Assembly (NCBI GenBank): GCA_001931905.2 | Contig: MSJI02000233.1 | Location: 32,680 to 96,679 of the forward strand | Direction: 5' to 3' | Length of the DNA stretch: 64,000 bases | From: Cladosporium sp. IMV 00045 | Taxonomy: Eukaryota; Ascomycota; Dothideomycetes; Cladosporiales; Cladosporiaceae | Shown here: piece by piece, positions 42,321 to 54,238 of the stretch | Layout: each line of letters starts with the position of its first letter | Position numbering within the stretch: position 1 is the stretch's first letter | Notes under the pieces: generated by a model | Told to the model about the DNA's origin: nothing | Databases searched by the model: none | The model's input: the letters and a program-made list of their open reading frames with translations, nothing else | Made by a program: the position numbers and the translations under genes

Positions 42321-43369
42321 TCATGTCTGCGTAACGATCAAGGTCCGATCAATACATTGACGGGGATACGGCAGGCCCAAACAGGGAGCCAAGGTCATTT
42401 CATGACAACAACTCAGATGTAGGCTGTTTATGGACCACCCTGGAACAGAGCCATGAGCCGAATCGAAAATATCTCGATGCTTCTTGAGCATGTGTTGTTT
42501 CAAATGGTCCTTCCGCAACGGCTTCTGCTGGGTGCTACCAAAGGTGCAGCCAGCGACAGGACAGTTGAGTGGATGATAAGAGATATGCCGGTTACGGGTA
42601 TGCCTTTTGACGGGAGCATCGTGATCGTGCTCAACGAGGGCGGGCGAGAAGTGCTGACGGCTACTATCCGTACTGTCGACATACGGTTTACCCTGGTAGG
42701 CGGCACCAGTGCCTCGGGGCTGGACATCAGTGGCGTCTGACTGCGCTGGGCCGCAACTAGAGCTGCCCAACGTGATTTGTTCACCAGCACTGTTCTAAAA
42801 AAAAAAANNNNNNNNNNNNNNNNNNNNAAAAAAAAAGAAAAAAAAAAGAAAAAAAAAAATCAATCTTACCCGCTTCCCGCGAGTGTGCTGTTATTCGCAG
42901 CATGATTGTCGAAATCGTTCCACCAGAGACCCTCGTTGCCAAAGTCGGTGACCATGGAACTAGAGGAACCTGCCAGGCACTCCTCGTGCGCCGTGTAGTG
43001 GTATGGAACTTTGGGGTTTGCAGTCTCGGTGTAATAGTCTGTGCCTGTCGCGGATCCAGCTGCCACTGCTCCCGTAGGTAAGGCAGTAAACGAAGGTCTT
43101 TCCAAGATGAGATCGCGAGGGTTGACGGTACCATCGGCCAGTGAAGTTGAGAACTCCAAGAAGAGGTTTCCGTTGGCGCGCCAGTCGAATGGCGCCTGAT
43201 AGTTTGGATTCTCGGGCATGATGAACTTCGTGGAGCCGTAAGTCTGCCGTGTTTGTGCTGTCGAGAGATTGATATCGGAGTTGAAGATCTTTGTATGGGG
43301 AGCAATTTCTGTTAGAAAGAATGGAATCACGGAGTTTGAGTGATTCTCAAGAAAACTCTGGCGCATCAT
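42321..43369 (-). CDS. C2H2 zinc-finger protein, intron holds an assembly gap
   Basis: Exon 1 runs from tandem ATGs at 43369/43366 to 42870 and exon 2 from 42789 to 42321. The intron has GTAAGA at 42869 and AACAG ending 42790. Its interior is a T-run broken by 20 N, so the gap is probably intronic. With this junction the frame continues LAGSG-AGEQITLG. The C-terminal part has one clear C2H2 finger (NCPVAGCTFG, RKDHLKQHMLKKH) of the kind found in fungal regulators, preceded by an acidic/His-rich linker. The N-terminal part (TAQTRQTYGSTKFIM, FLEFSTSLADG) is unrecognised. Probable nuclear DNA-binding protein. About 276 residues if the gap is truly intronic. Confidence 0.68.
42808..42827. other. 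Assembly gap (20 N) in a poly-A/T run
   Basis: Twenty N between A-runs with two interspersed G. The homopolymer probably broke the assembly. True length unknown. Confidence 0.99.
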
Positions 43370-43881
43370 TGCTGTGTCGCGCGACTCCCACAGGGCGCTC
43401 GGTGGAAAGATGCAAAAAGGGCGCCGGAAAGAGCGCGGGAGGGAAGTCCAGAGGGCGCGGAAAGGGCGCGGATGAGGCGCGTTACTGCAAGGCAAAGGGC
43501 ACTACAGTCTATGTCAGCATGCATGTGTGCGCGACCAAGTATGCCACGTCTTATCATGTATGTGAGCTGGAGGCTTGCGTGAGATGGTCTGAGATCCACG
43601 GCAGTGGACATACAGATACAAATACAAATGGCCAATATTTACTGCTGCAGAGTCATTATAGGATATTCGGACTGGAGCGAATTTTGGTAAGCACGCAAGC
43701 GGTATACCATATATACGCATGTGTTACGTCAATCCCCTTTCGTCTATACATTGATTGAGGAAGCGACGATTCGCGAATCAGCTGCCTGGAAGCATACAGC
43801 TGAGGTAAGTGAGGCAGCTCTTGATCGAAGAAGGTTTGGTCGAGGAGAAGTTGACTGCGAAGCAAAAGGAAATGACCCTCG
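43370..43881. promoter_or_regulatory. GCGC-rich upstream region of the zinc-finger gene
   Basis: At about 43390-43482 there are at least five GGGCGC/GAGCGC/AGGCGC motifs within 100 bp, resembling clustered GC-type binding sites. The factor is unknown. No gene in the rest of the stretch. Confidence 0.35.
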
Positions 43882-44235
43882 TTACTCTACGTTCTCAACG
43901 ATCTCCCAGATGCGCTCGCCCAGAAGTGTCAGACCGGTCACGACACCAGCACCTGGCAGCATCTTGCGCAAAACGTACATGACCCGGTCACGTTTGCGCC
44001 GCTTTGTTTCTTGCCCAGCCCCATCAGCAGTTTGATCGTCTGCACCCATTGGAGTTGCGAAGGAGCCAGAGTTGCAGTGGCTTTGTTTGCGCACCATGCC
44101 TTGAGTGCTTGCGATTCGGCCATCGTAATGTAAGTGGTTTGGGGTCGCTTGAGCAGCGTGATTGACCTCTTCGAGATGCTCGACAGTTCGGGTTGTGTCA
44201 TTCTGCTCGCTCACTTGAGCGGTATGTGATGACAA
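43882..44235 (-). CDS. Possible terminal exon of a small unknown protein
   Basis: Open frame of about 117 codons without an ATG at its left limit. It has gene-like codon use, a basic stretch (KRRKRDRVMYVLRKM) followed by a short hydrophobic helix (GAGVVTGLTLLGERIW) and a stop. It could be the last exon of a gene starting near 44320 (an ATG and GTGAGA donor exist there), but no junction that keeps the frame was found. Function unknown. Confidence 0.35.
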   Translation of the reverse strand: MSSHTAQVSEQNDTTRTVEHLEEVNHAAQATPNHLHYDGRIASTQGMVRKQSHCNSGSFATPMGADDQTADGAGQETKRRKRDRVMYVLRKMLPGAGVVTGLTLLGERIWEIVENVE

Positions 44236-44947
44236 ATCAGTATATAAAATTGAAGTTGATACTTATCAGTAAGCTCGAGTCTCTCACAATTTGTGCTCGT
44301 CCTGCATGCTTCTAGACATGTTGTTTGCTTGGTCTAACGGTGGCTATGAACCTCTGGTCTTGGGTAGTGAAGATGTTGGAGGAACCAGACATGGCTTCGC
44401 TCCGAGATCTATAGACGGCCGGCGCGCCCTCTCGGTGCGGCGCCCTTTTCCCACGAGGCATATGAGGTGGCGAATTCCACAATGACCAGGGTTGCGCTAT
44501 CTTTCCAGAAACGTAGTAGCAAAGTCTGGTATCGTTGTCTAACAAAGGTCAGTGCAACGGACATCGACAGTCATGCTCACCAGATAGCGCTATCTTGGGT
44601 GTGTGTGTTCAGGGACCATTCCAAGCGCGCAAGCGGTAGTCTTCGTTTTGCCAACCTGCCTGGAAATTCCTCGCTTACAACTGAATGATAGAATATATCC
44701 ACCTGATGTCTGTCCGATGATCATGCTTTTTCTTTACTTGTCCAACCCCGAAGTGAATGCGCTTTGCGGCAAAAAGGACCCGAGCGAGTCGAAAATTATA
44801 AAGGTCTTGGGGGAAAACTGGCTCCAGTATCTGAAGGTGATGTTCACTTCTTTGGATGTGAAATACAAAATCGATTCTTATCAAGTAAAATGAGGCCTCA
44901 AGCAATGAAGATACGCACCAAATTACAGGCCCAAGGCTTCTCCGAAA
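44236..44947. other. Intergenic, no gene seen
   Basis: Short overlapping frames only. It is the 3' flank of the NADPH oxidase gene. Confidence 0.5.
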
Positions 44948-47193
44948 TTACCCAAAGACTTCCATCATAAAGTCATACTTGATCCTCATTCCTTTATCTC
45001 TCGCTTTGGCCGTGAGCAAATGGCAGCGATCTGATAGAATCTCGCCAACAATAGGCGTGCCACAGTACTAGAAAGCGAGTCAGCAATTGACGAACAGAAT
45101 CTGGAAAGAGTGGATGGTGGGGATAGCAAACTCACAAAGACACCGATCTTTCTGTCATGGACTCCAGCATCGACCATATCCTGGAAATGTCTCTCGAGAA
45201 TATCATCAAAGTCCGGTCGGCCGAAATGGCTTGGCTGTTTCAAGCCAGTCAGAGCAGAGTATGGCGCAGCTTCGGTTCTGTAGCTATCGAGCAGGTAACG
45301 GAAGACGTGTGTGGAGATGTTCTTTCGCTTGGCGGTGATGTGAGTGTTGATGTTCAGTTCGAGGTTTCCGTCATGCGCCAGCGGGCGAGCTCCGTCAATC
45401 GTGCGGTTGAGCAGATCGGAGAACCAGAGTAAATTGTTCTTCTCACGAACAGTCCAGTGGAAATCGACACGGCGCTCAGGGTTGGGGTGCTTGCTCGGTG
45501 CGTTGATTTCACCATCGACCTTCTCGTCTGCGAGAGTCGCACTACTCGGACGTGAGGGTGCGCGACTGGCGGCTCTCGAAGCAGCACGGCTGGTTGGTAG
45601 AGATGTGCTGCCGCGAGGGGCTCTGGAACGGGCTCTAGAATGGCTACGGCTTCGGCTGATGGAGAATGAACGGGAGCGGCGACGTTCTTCCCATGGGTCT
45701 GAGGTGCCGGTAAAGTGATCTTCAAGATCAGCAAGGATCGCGGAGAAAGGGGTAATTCCGATGCCTCCACCGATGATTATGGAATGGCTATAGTCGTAGA
45801 ATCGCTGGGCTGGTGCGCCGAAAGGACCATCAATGCCAACATGAACGTCCCTGTCCTCTGGCAGGTCTTGTAACGCCGTCGTCCAATCTCCCTCGAACTT
45901 GATGTGTACGTGCAGCACGTTTCCGCGGCAGTACGAAACAGTAAATGGATGCCATTGGAAGAAAGAAAGTTCAGGCACCTGGAGAAGGATATACTGGCCA
46001 GCATTGTATTTCCAATCCTTTCCTCGGGGATGTTTGCAGGTGACGAGCACAGCATCGGTGTCAAGAACTTTTATACGTGCGGGGACTCGGTAGAATCCAC
46101 GCAGGAAGCGCCATGAACGCTCGAACAAGACCAGAAGCGTAGGGAAGGCGAGCCAGTAGCCGAGCATGGGGTGTTGTAGCAACATTGCCGTGCCATGTGC
46201 ACACAGCATGCCGATCATTGGGAACATGAGTAAGTGACCAAGCTGAAAGATCTCGTAGCTTCTAGACCGGATGAAAGGCATGCTGAAAAGAGAGATCAAC
46301 CAGAAACAAATGAGCGCAACGATGCCGGTCCAGCCGGGCAAGCTGCGAACATACGACCCATAAGAGCGAGGTACCGAGTCAGGACCATGGAGTCGTATTA
46401 AAGCTTCCTCTCTTGATGCGCTCGATCCTTGTACCAGAGTACCGCTGAGGTGAGAAATTGCGTGAATGGTTGCAAACACAAGCCCGGCGATGCTCATGCG
46501 GATGTGAAACTCCTGGCTCAGATCCCAGTTGACGAAGCGACTGATCAGGTAGCTCCTACGCAGGAAAGTGGAAAAGTGCCTGCTCATGCTCAGCAGCATG
46601 AAGAATAGTGTCGGATAGAGAGCGCCAGCAGCCAACTTCGCGAAGCCAACTCCCAGCCCATATGCGTCGCGATACTGTTGGCCCAAGAAGTATTTGAGAC
46701 CTTGCCATAGACCAAACCCAAGCTGAAGTGCCACCACGACTGTCATGAAGATAATTGCGGGTCCATGGACGGCCCAGTAGGCGCGTATGCGTCGTCGCGT
46801 TGGAATGCGATGCTCCTTGTCCTTATCCTCGCTATCCTGCTCTGCACTATCCGTCTGTTTCTGGCTGGGAATCCTCAACTTCTTCACTCGCGCTGCAAAA
46901 TCCTCTTTGCTAAGCTTCGCGTCGCAATCGGGCAAAAGCTGGCAGATGAAGGCATGGAGACCATCTCCTTTGTGATTTTCGTTCTTTTCTAAATCCCTGC
47001 GCGTGGGATGAAGGATATGGTGTTTCTTTGGCTCGGGCGCAAGTTCCTTGTGAACCTCGTGTAACTTCGCTTCCAGCTCGTCGAAGACGACGAATCCATC
47101 CTTGTCTTTATCCAGGTCCTGAAAAAACTGATCGACTTCTTCGTCGGTGAGAGGCTTGTACTCTTCTGAGGCCACATCAATGGGCTCAAGCAT
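44948..47193 (-). CDS. NADPH oxidase, NoxC/NOX5-like with EF-hand
   Basis: Two exons (47193-45136, 45067-44948), about 725 residues. The 68-nt intron near the 3' end gives the proper C-terminus (GVFYCGTPIVGEIL ... MMEVFG). The N-terminal cytosolic part has a canonical EF-hand loop (DKDKDGFVVFDE) and a second degenerate one. Six membrane helices follow with the ferric-reductase-type heme histidines (around FATIHAISHLSG and FQLGHLLMF), then the FAD motif HPFTVSY, an NADPH motif GGGIGITPFSAIL and the terminal CGTP. It moves electrons from cytosolic NADPH across the membrane to oxygen, producing superoxide, with calcium control expected. An Arg/Ser-repeat insertion of about 70 residues (RSRSFSISRSRSHSRARSR) interrupts the NADPH lobe. 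ATG 47193 is the first ATG of the frame. Confidence 0.9.
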
Positions 47194-47994
47194 GTCGGCC
47201 GGTAGTGCCTCACCGGTAGAGAGGCTCAAATGGGTTCGAGAGCAATGACAGGAAAAAGATGCAACAACCTACCTTTGGGCGAGCCACGGCGTCATTGTAC
47301 TTGAGCAGCCCTGCAAGCATAAGGCTGCGACAAGCCGTCGCCCAGAAGACCGTAGTCTTTAGTACCATGGCATTTTGGCTCAAACACTGTTTGCCCAGAG
47401 GAGTCTCTGCTGGGCAGCAAGACGACAACGTCAGTCCGCGACCTGGCGCCAGGAACAAAGTGGACCTCGGTACAGATGAGACCCAATCAGAGACATGGAA
47501 TTGACTTGGCAGGCGACGATTCGGCACGCTGTCCAAGAACGCGTGCTGGAGAGCCTGATAAGCATGACCAGTCTCTCTGGTTACCAGCGGGTATTTCAAA
47601 CGCCCAGCTCCTGAACGCCTCATCATCTCATTCTGCCAACATGGTTTGTGACATGGCATTTTTGGCAGTCTCTCGAGATTGAACATCTCTTCTACGCTGG
47701 CGTTTGGTCCCGCATGTCGCCGCTGCATGCGGAAACAGCGTGGCACAAGAACGCCGAGTGCTCACCGTCGCGGCACATAGACGACAATAATCGCACGTCG
47801 CCTGCGTGGAATCATGATACACAGCAAGCTACAATATTTGAGAGCTATCTGGGAACATATGTCGAAGGTTCAACGTACGTAGGAGTCGCATTTCGATTTT
47901 GCTACGCTGAAGTTCAAGCCAGAACTACACTTCAGACACCAGATTGACAAGATCTCCTTTCATTGTTCGCTACATTAAGTTCCCTGATCTCGCA
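47194..47994. other. Intergenic, NOX promoter
   Basis: 801 bp. A 178-codon minus-strand frame (47210-47746) has no motif and lies across the expected NOX leader, so I do not call it. Confidence 0.5.
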
Positions 47995-48456
47995 TCACAT
48001 GTTGTGGTTCACAACCTCAAAGTTGATTCCACACACCGGGTCCCTCACAAAGGCAGCATAGTACCCAGGATGGTAGTCAGGTCGAGGGCCAGGTGCTCCA
48101 TTGTCTTTGCCTCCAGCCTTGATCGCCGCCTCGTAGAACTTGTCCACGAGGTCGTTGCCTACACAAGTCAGCCAAATGTCGCTTGAACATTCTTGGTTGT
48201 CGAGATCAGACAACTCACTCTTCACATTGAGAGCGGTATGCTCATTCTGCATGACCTTCTCCAATGTCGCCGCATCTCCTTCCACTCCTGCGACCCAGAA
48301 AAATGGTAGTTGATCACCCAAGCCGACTGAATGGGAGACTGGTCGCATTATTTCCTTGAAGTCCAAAGGCGCAAGTGCGGCGAGCAAGAACTTGACAACA
48401 TCGTCGAGCTTCGAAAGCGGGACTACGACACATGTGTGGTCCACGGTGACAGGCAT
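47995..48456 (-). CDS. VOC-superfamily protein (glyoxalase/dioxygenase fold)
   Basis: Two exons (48456-48219, 48158-47995), 133 residues. The 60-nt intron is a multiple of three so the frame stays open if it is retained, but splicing gives the expected NVKS-NDLVDKFYEAA. It starts VDHTCVVVP, the usual first strand with a metal-ligand His, and ends in GGKDNGAPGPRPDYHPGYYA and GINFEVVN, the typical end of small VOC proteins. Members bind a divalent metal and act as glyoxalases, dioxygenases or resistance proteins; the substrate is unknown. Both beta-alpha-beta-beta-beta repeats are present, so it can form the standard paired barrel. Confidence 0.85.
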   Translation of the reverse strand: MPVTVDHTCVVVPLSKLDDVVKFLLAALAPLDFKEIMRPVSHSVGLGDQLPFFWVAGVEGDAATLEKVMQNEHTALNVKSELSDLDNQECSSDIWLTCVGNDLVDKFYEAAIKAGGKDNGAPGPRPDYHPGYYAAFVRDPVCGINFEVVNHNM

Positions 48457-48929
48457 GTTGAGCTGAGAAGAGGTGATGGATTGTGATGATTCGCGTTTGT
48501 TTGACTTGCAATTGCTTTGAGTGTTTGAGCCTCTGACCGATCGGCATCTGTTCGCGGGACTGAACGTCTTTATATAGGCAATGATGGAGGCAACAGGGGC
48601 ACGAGCATCCAGTAGTGTAACATAGATTTAGGCCGTCAGCTCTAATCCAGCGAACCAGACGCTCATAAGTGAAGCACAAGCATTTGGGAGGATTGTTTCC
48701 CCTCACAGTTGTAAGCGGTCAATTGAGGTCTGGAGTGTGTGGCTGAAGTCAAATACCGTTCTGGGATGGTGGAGCTCTGGATTGGCTCAGCTGTCCAGGC
48801 AGCAAGCGCGAATTTGGAAAGATGCAGCAAGATTATTGATATACACAACCTGTAGGATTATGTATCGCGAAAAGAGCTTTCTAAGTTGTTGCATGAATCG
48901 TGGTCATACTAATAAACGCACTGAGTTGA
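48457..48929. other. Intergenic
   Basis: 473 bp between the VOC gene start and the 3' end of the aminotransferase. No gene seen. Confidence 0.5.
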
Positions 48930-50221
48930 TCATGGTTCCAAGACGGGCACATCGTCGAACTCCTTCCTCATGAAAAGCCTCATTTTTTCCAGACCCTCTT
49001 TCACGACCTCCTCACGATTTACATAACCGAGCCTGACATAACCCTTGAATTCATCACCGAAACAGTCGCCCGGTAGAAGCATCACACCCGTCTTCTCCTG
49101 CAAAGTCTTACAGAAAGCCGGCGCATCAACGAGCTTTCCGTCTCTCTCAAACTTGACCAACGCCGTGGTTCCAGCCAACGGTTTGACCCACGAGCAGTAC
49201 TCATCGTGCTTGATGATGAAACGCTCAAGCTGTTCCAGATTCTTCTTCGCAAGCTGGATGTTTCTTCCAAGCAAGGCGTGAATGGTCTCCGGGCTGAGAG
49301 CGAATGCCGCCACGCTTTGGTCCAGTCGGCTGACGGAAATGGTGGTGTAGTCGCGAACCTTTGCGATTTGCTCGATCGTCTCTCTGTTGCGGCTGGCAAT
49401 CCAGCCGACGCGGATGCCCGCGAGAGAGTAGGCTTTGCTGAGTGAGCCGGTTGCGATAGTGTTGGCGTAGCCTGTGATGGATTTTAGTAACAGAACTTTG
49501 AGCATAGAAACTGGAACTCCTACCAGTAGACAAAATTGAGGGTGGAAATTCAGGGTCAAGCGGCGATATGGAATGGAAGAGAGGGCGGTAGACTTCGTCG
49601 CTCATAATGGGTAGGGACTTTGATTGTGCCCAGTCTGTCAAAGCATGAAGGAGTGACTTCGGCAAGATAGCGCCGGTCGGATTTTGAGGGTTGCTATGGG
49701 ATGATTAGACGACCGAATAGTGCATGGTTCGCGTGCGGGACATACTTGATGATGATGAGTTTCGTGTTTGGCTTGACGAGAGCCTTCAACTCTTCAATGT
49801 CCGGTAGCCAGTTGTTCTCTGGCTTTGACCTCCACAAGGAGATCTCAGCACCTAGACTCTCAGGAATGGAATAGAGCTGCTGATACGTTGGGTAATGGCA
49901 GACGACATGGTCGCCAGGACCGACAAGGGCGTAGAGAGCCAGATGGTTGGCGGCGATTGCGCCCGGAGTGATGAGGATGTTGTCCGGCGACAGAGGAGTT
50001 CCGACCTTGCTAGAGTATAGGCGGCTCAGGTGGTTACGAAGGGTCGTAGAGCCACGTATCTCACCATAGCCTTGGATTTTGGAGCTATCGAGTAGAGTGC
50101 TCGCAGAAGCGGTCTTGTCTTCGGAGAGTTCCAGGAGCTCGTCAACTGAGATACTCGCACAGCATGTTTCAGCAAGGTTGTATTTTGCTGTCGTCTCATA
50201 CTCGTCCATCCACTTTGTCAT
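48930..50221 (-). CDS. Class I/II PLP-dependent aminotransferase
   Basis: Three exons (50221-49746, 49693-49524, 49471-48930), 395 residues. Both 52-nt introns restore the frame (KLIIN-NPQNPTG and LSTG-YANTIATG). Fold-type I features: SKIQGYGEIRGSTTLR near the N-terminus, ITPGAIAANHLAL, NNPQNPTG (cofactor pocket), SDEVYRPL (Asp and Tyr contacting the PLP ring), the Schiff-base lysine in GSLSKAYSLAG with the phosphate-binding arginine in IRVGW, and a C-terminal arginine in GYVRLGY that should bind the substrate carboxylate. It transfers an amino group between an amino acid and a keto acid, probably in the cytosol (no targeting peptide). The exact substrate is not predictable. No cluster genes adjoin. 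Confidence 0.9.
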
Positions 50222-51309
50222 AAGTCAGCAAAATCCTCGTCAATTATCCTTCGAGGTAACGTTGCACTGAATGATCCTTGTGCATCTGACTCACTTGTTC
50301 CACAGCAAAGGGCGGGATTGGCGCCATTTGGTTATCAGAGCACGACAAAAACGCAAGATCTCAATGTGTATTCAGGTATTGCAGAGGCAGACAGATTGGT
50401 CGAGAAGACTTACAACAAACGAGGTACATGTATTGAACACTGTATGCCCTTCGGGTTCGGCAACAGCGTCATGCGTCTAGACTCCGCAAAACACACGCGC
50501 TAGCGTGCGCCCTTCGACATACCGCGACACGACCTGTCCTCAACCAGACATGTACACAAATACCAGCACATATCAGAGAAATTGCCACATTTCACTTGGA
50601 ACCAATGTGAAAGTGCAAGCACGGAAGCTTGAGATCACGCCTTGCTAAAACGTTAACAGGCTACTGTTTAGGGTAACCTTCAGATTGTCTCTGGCAATCA
50701 ATCAATGCACAATCATCAATACTACCACAGAAGGACAACTCGAATTCCTATCGGCAATGTGATCTTGCAGAGACCGGGTATTCCTGCGGGCGTACCAGTC
50801 GCTGCTTCAGTATGAAGCTACCATGCCCCAAGAGATTGTAGAGAGGCAACATACTGCGGGATTCTGACATCGCTGGAGGTCACTACTGTGTCTAGTCAAG
50901 GTGTAAAGACGAATCGCCGGCATGGCTGAATAGAAGATCACGCGTGTTCGGATGTCTTCCTTACCGAGATATAGCTCCGCTGAGACACCATGCTGTCGGC
51001 AAGCCGGCAAGCGCTGATGACGCTTTTTAGAGCGAGCAGGTATAGTGGATGAAGACTATTGCTCCAATAATATATTTGCCAATGGACAAATAGCTGTTGA
51101 GCACGAACGTGCGCCGAAATATCTCGCTTCGCCTGCACCTTCCACTCGAGTGGGCATGACTTTCACAGGATTTCGGAAGAACTTCGCGGGAAGTTGTCAA
51201 AAACGACATCGGCAGCCAATGATGAAAATCGTAGCCTCAACCAGACAACGCCTGGTCTGTTCTCAGCGCTCGCGAATCGTGAATCTCGTCTGGCATTTGC
51301 TCTATCTAA
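50222..51309. other. Intergenic, no gene seen
   Basis: 1.09 kb of unique sequence without a supported frame. Confidence 0.5.
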
Positions 51310-52665
51310 TCATTGCTTGCGACGATCATAGGATAGTGATCCGAGCTCGACCGCATCATCGGTCGGCTGGCTGGACATGCGCTCCATGCGCACATTGTAC
51401 TCTTCGGTCTTCATGATACCGCTCGGCGCCGGGTATCGCTCTGTGGAAGATGCGTCCTCGTCATCCTTCAGGGCCTCCTGAGACTCTTGCCAGCCAGGGG
51501 TGGACATGACTGATACCTGCGTTTGGCCAGCCTTCGATCCACCAAAGTCGAACATCTTCGACTTCCTGTCGGAGTTCGGCTCGGTGGAAGTGAGGCGTGA
51601 CGCTCTCTCGCGGTAGTGACTTCTGTTGCTTGATGATTTGATCTCCTGGTACAGCATTCGCCTATAACATGTCAGTGATGGGCCAAGCCAAATGGAGAGG
51701 TTTCGAGAAGGGGCGTCATACAAGACTGGGATTGAGATGGCCATGATTGATACTGCAGGTTCGGTCAAAGTCCAGATTGTGAGATCGACGCGGTCGTGGG
51801 TGATGTCCGGGCTCGTCATGTTGACTACCATGACTGACTTTACGATACCACAAATTCCAGCACTGGAACAAAGTTAGCACGGCAACATAGCAACCTTTGA
51901 GAAGCTTCTCTTACATGGCACCCAAGCTCATCGCGATGGCCACGCCGAACTTCTCGCGACGTTTCATAACTAGGTTCATGAGGATTGGCCAAGGCATAAA
52001 GGCCAGTACGAAGTCCAAGATGGAAGAGTAGTCTATGGCATCTGTCAGTAAAGTGCCTGGCTTGATCGTTCAATGGCAACCGTACAGCTAGCGCCCAACT
52101 GGAATTGTCCAAGCTTGGCTTTGTCCCAGCAGGTTCCCGGTACGCTGTCGTCGAAGACCTTCGCCAAGGGTGTGCATTTAGCGAATCCAAAGATCCACAC
52201 GAGGTTCATCGTCACATTGATAGTGATGATGATGAAGATGAGAGCCCATTTCATCCATTTGTTCGTAGAAATCCGATACAACATGATTGCGAACGATGTC
52301 TTTCCTGCTGAAGTCGCGATGATACCGAAGCAAGCGACGATGATGGTGTTCAGCTTGATGGTTCTCAGGTTCTCGTCGCTGATAGTGTCCATGTGACGAC
52401 CGAATCCCAGAGAAATGATGTACGTGTTGATAGAAACGGCGATGAGTAAGGTCACCTGAAACACACGACTTTGTTAGATATAACGGTATGTGGAACATCC
52501 TGGATCCTACGGACTTACCCAAGAAAAGATTAGAAAGTGATCATCCCACCACAGGGCCTTCGTGCGCCATATCTTGCAGTAAACGCGAATTCCAAGGAGG
52601 ATTCCGGCAATGGTCGTCAACGTCCACAATGTGGCATTCAGACGAACTCCTCCGGGGTTATCCAT
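51310..52665 (-). CDS. PTH11-like seven-helix membrane protein
   Basis: Five exons from ATG 52665 (MDNPGGVRLNATLWTL). Junctions that keep the frame are IFSW-VTLLIAVS, QLGAS-YYSSILDF, SLGA-IAGICGIVK and IPVL-RMLYQEI. Seven membrane helices: ending WWDD after helix 2, LGFGRHMDTI, GKTSFAIMLYRIS, NLVWIFGFAKCTPLAKVFD with the extracellular cysteines of CTP and GTCWD, FVLAFMPWPIL, and TIWTLTEPAVSIMA. This is the fungal rhodopsin-like domain family that includes the Magnaporthe surface sensor Pth11 but without a CFEM domain. The C-terminal ~110 residues are a polar cytosolic tail rich in Ser. Probably a surface receptor-like protein; ligand unknown. Confidence 0.87.
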
Positions 52666-54238
52666 TGTGGCCTGTACGCGGAGCGAGACAGAAGAGCACC
52701 ACGGTTTCGATTTGACAGGCGACTTGACCGGCAGAATAACAATATCTGAGCACTGCTTTCTTTAGTACTCCTGCTTGACTTCCCAGACCTCGACTTCAAC
52801 CCTTTCACCCGCTCTCGATCAATTCGGAAACCGGGATCCTTCAAACTTAAGCACCCTTCCCGAAAGTCAGCCGCATCAGGAGCGAACTCATTAGTTTGCG
52901 ATCGACTGAGTTGTCGGTCGAGTCAGCAGAGGGACCAGTCATGTATATAGGCTAGGAACATTCTAACAAGCGAGACAGCCTCCATAGGCTGAACTTGCGT
53001 CGACAAGAATTTATCGGTCGCAATTAGGGCATTCACAGAGTTCTTGTCGTCCATCTAGTGCTCCCGAGCGCCAAGAATGTGTCGGATAGAGAGTTGAACA
53101 TATGTGCCGATGATGCAGATGGCTTAGGGTTTGACCCTTGGAATAGTAGATGTCAGAGCATACGGTTTGCATGTGCCGAAGGTTTGGATTCTTGTGGCGT
53201 GTCTCTGACAGTCGCCAAAAGCTTGATAGCTGTTCGTAAAGCATGTTGGCTCTTTGCAAAAACTTCGCAGATGTCTTACCTTCCGAAGCGAAATCTTCGG
53301 AGCTCTTGCAGATTCTTGACATTGGGCCTCGAGGGCTTGCACTGTACATGCACAACAACGATGGCAAACACAACGGTCTTCGCCTAAATTCCTCGGCGAG
53401 TGTTGTCGCCGTTGAGAGAATCGTCGTGCGGAATTGTGCCCTAGATTGACGGGACGGTTCATGTTGGGTCTCCAGATTGAAGCTAGATCACATTAGGCTA
53501 GAGTGTAGGCTCGTCACACACGCAACCTGCGGAAACCAAGGCTGAGTTCCGAATGCTTGGAGCAACGCGGCTCCGCCAATCTCAACACCATAGCCACTCC
53601 AGTTTCTCTCCTCCACAATCTACACGGGCCTGATGTGCCGAGTGGCCGGCAGAACTTCGATGATTTGCGAAACGAGCCCTCCCCCGACTATTGGAAAGGT
53701 GAGGACGGGAGGATTCTCGTCATCTCGCGCCGCTGAACTCTGTAGTGGAGTCTCATCACCCCTACTGCGACTTCGCCTGCTGCGAAAGAGCTTGCAAAGG
53801 CAAATGCAGCCGCGATGATCGTCCAGAACATATGATGTGCAGAACGCCTTAACGGACTTTGCTCTCTAAGAGGTAATCAAGACGCCAGCCCTGACGGCCT
53901 TCCTTCTAGGACTGGGGCGCCTTGGCCGTCAAGCCCGCCAGCATGGGATATACGGAACTCAAGATATCCAGTCGCGTAGCTGTGCATTGAAACTTGCTAC
54001 CGAGGATCTTGCTACCGAGAAGCTCCTCGGGACCCCTTGGCAGTCTCCAACAAGATCCTTTGATTGAGGCTCCGCGACCGCAATTCACCCGGTCGTCTAT
54101 TACTGCGCCGAATAACTCTATCCTTTCGAAACACTCCCTCTCCCGCGCATGCCACGTTGTTCACGCCGTGTTTAGTCACTTCTTTCCACTTGATCGTTTG
54201 ATCGACATACCTCCTTGCCTTGAGGAGATCTTGTCAAC
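52666..54238. other. Intergenic, weak open frames only
   Basis: 1.57 kb. Frames of about 110 codons at 53011-53462 overlap on both strands. The minus-strand frame ending at 53011 has gene-like composition (KSSEDFASEGKTSAKFLQ) but no start or motif. Not called. Confidence 0.45.

Noticed and set aside
42781..43305. 174-codon frame running through the N block
   Set aside because: Its translation crosses undefined bases and a poly-T run. Splicing gives a better model.
48930..52665. Secondary-metabolite cluster around the aminotransferase
   Set aside because: No synthase, P450 or cluster regulator nearby; the neighbours are ordinary single genes.
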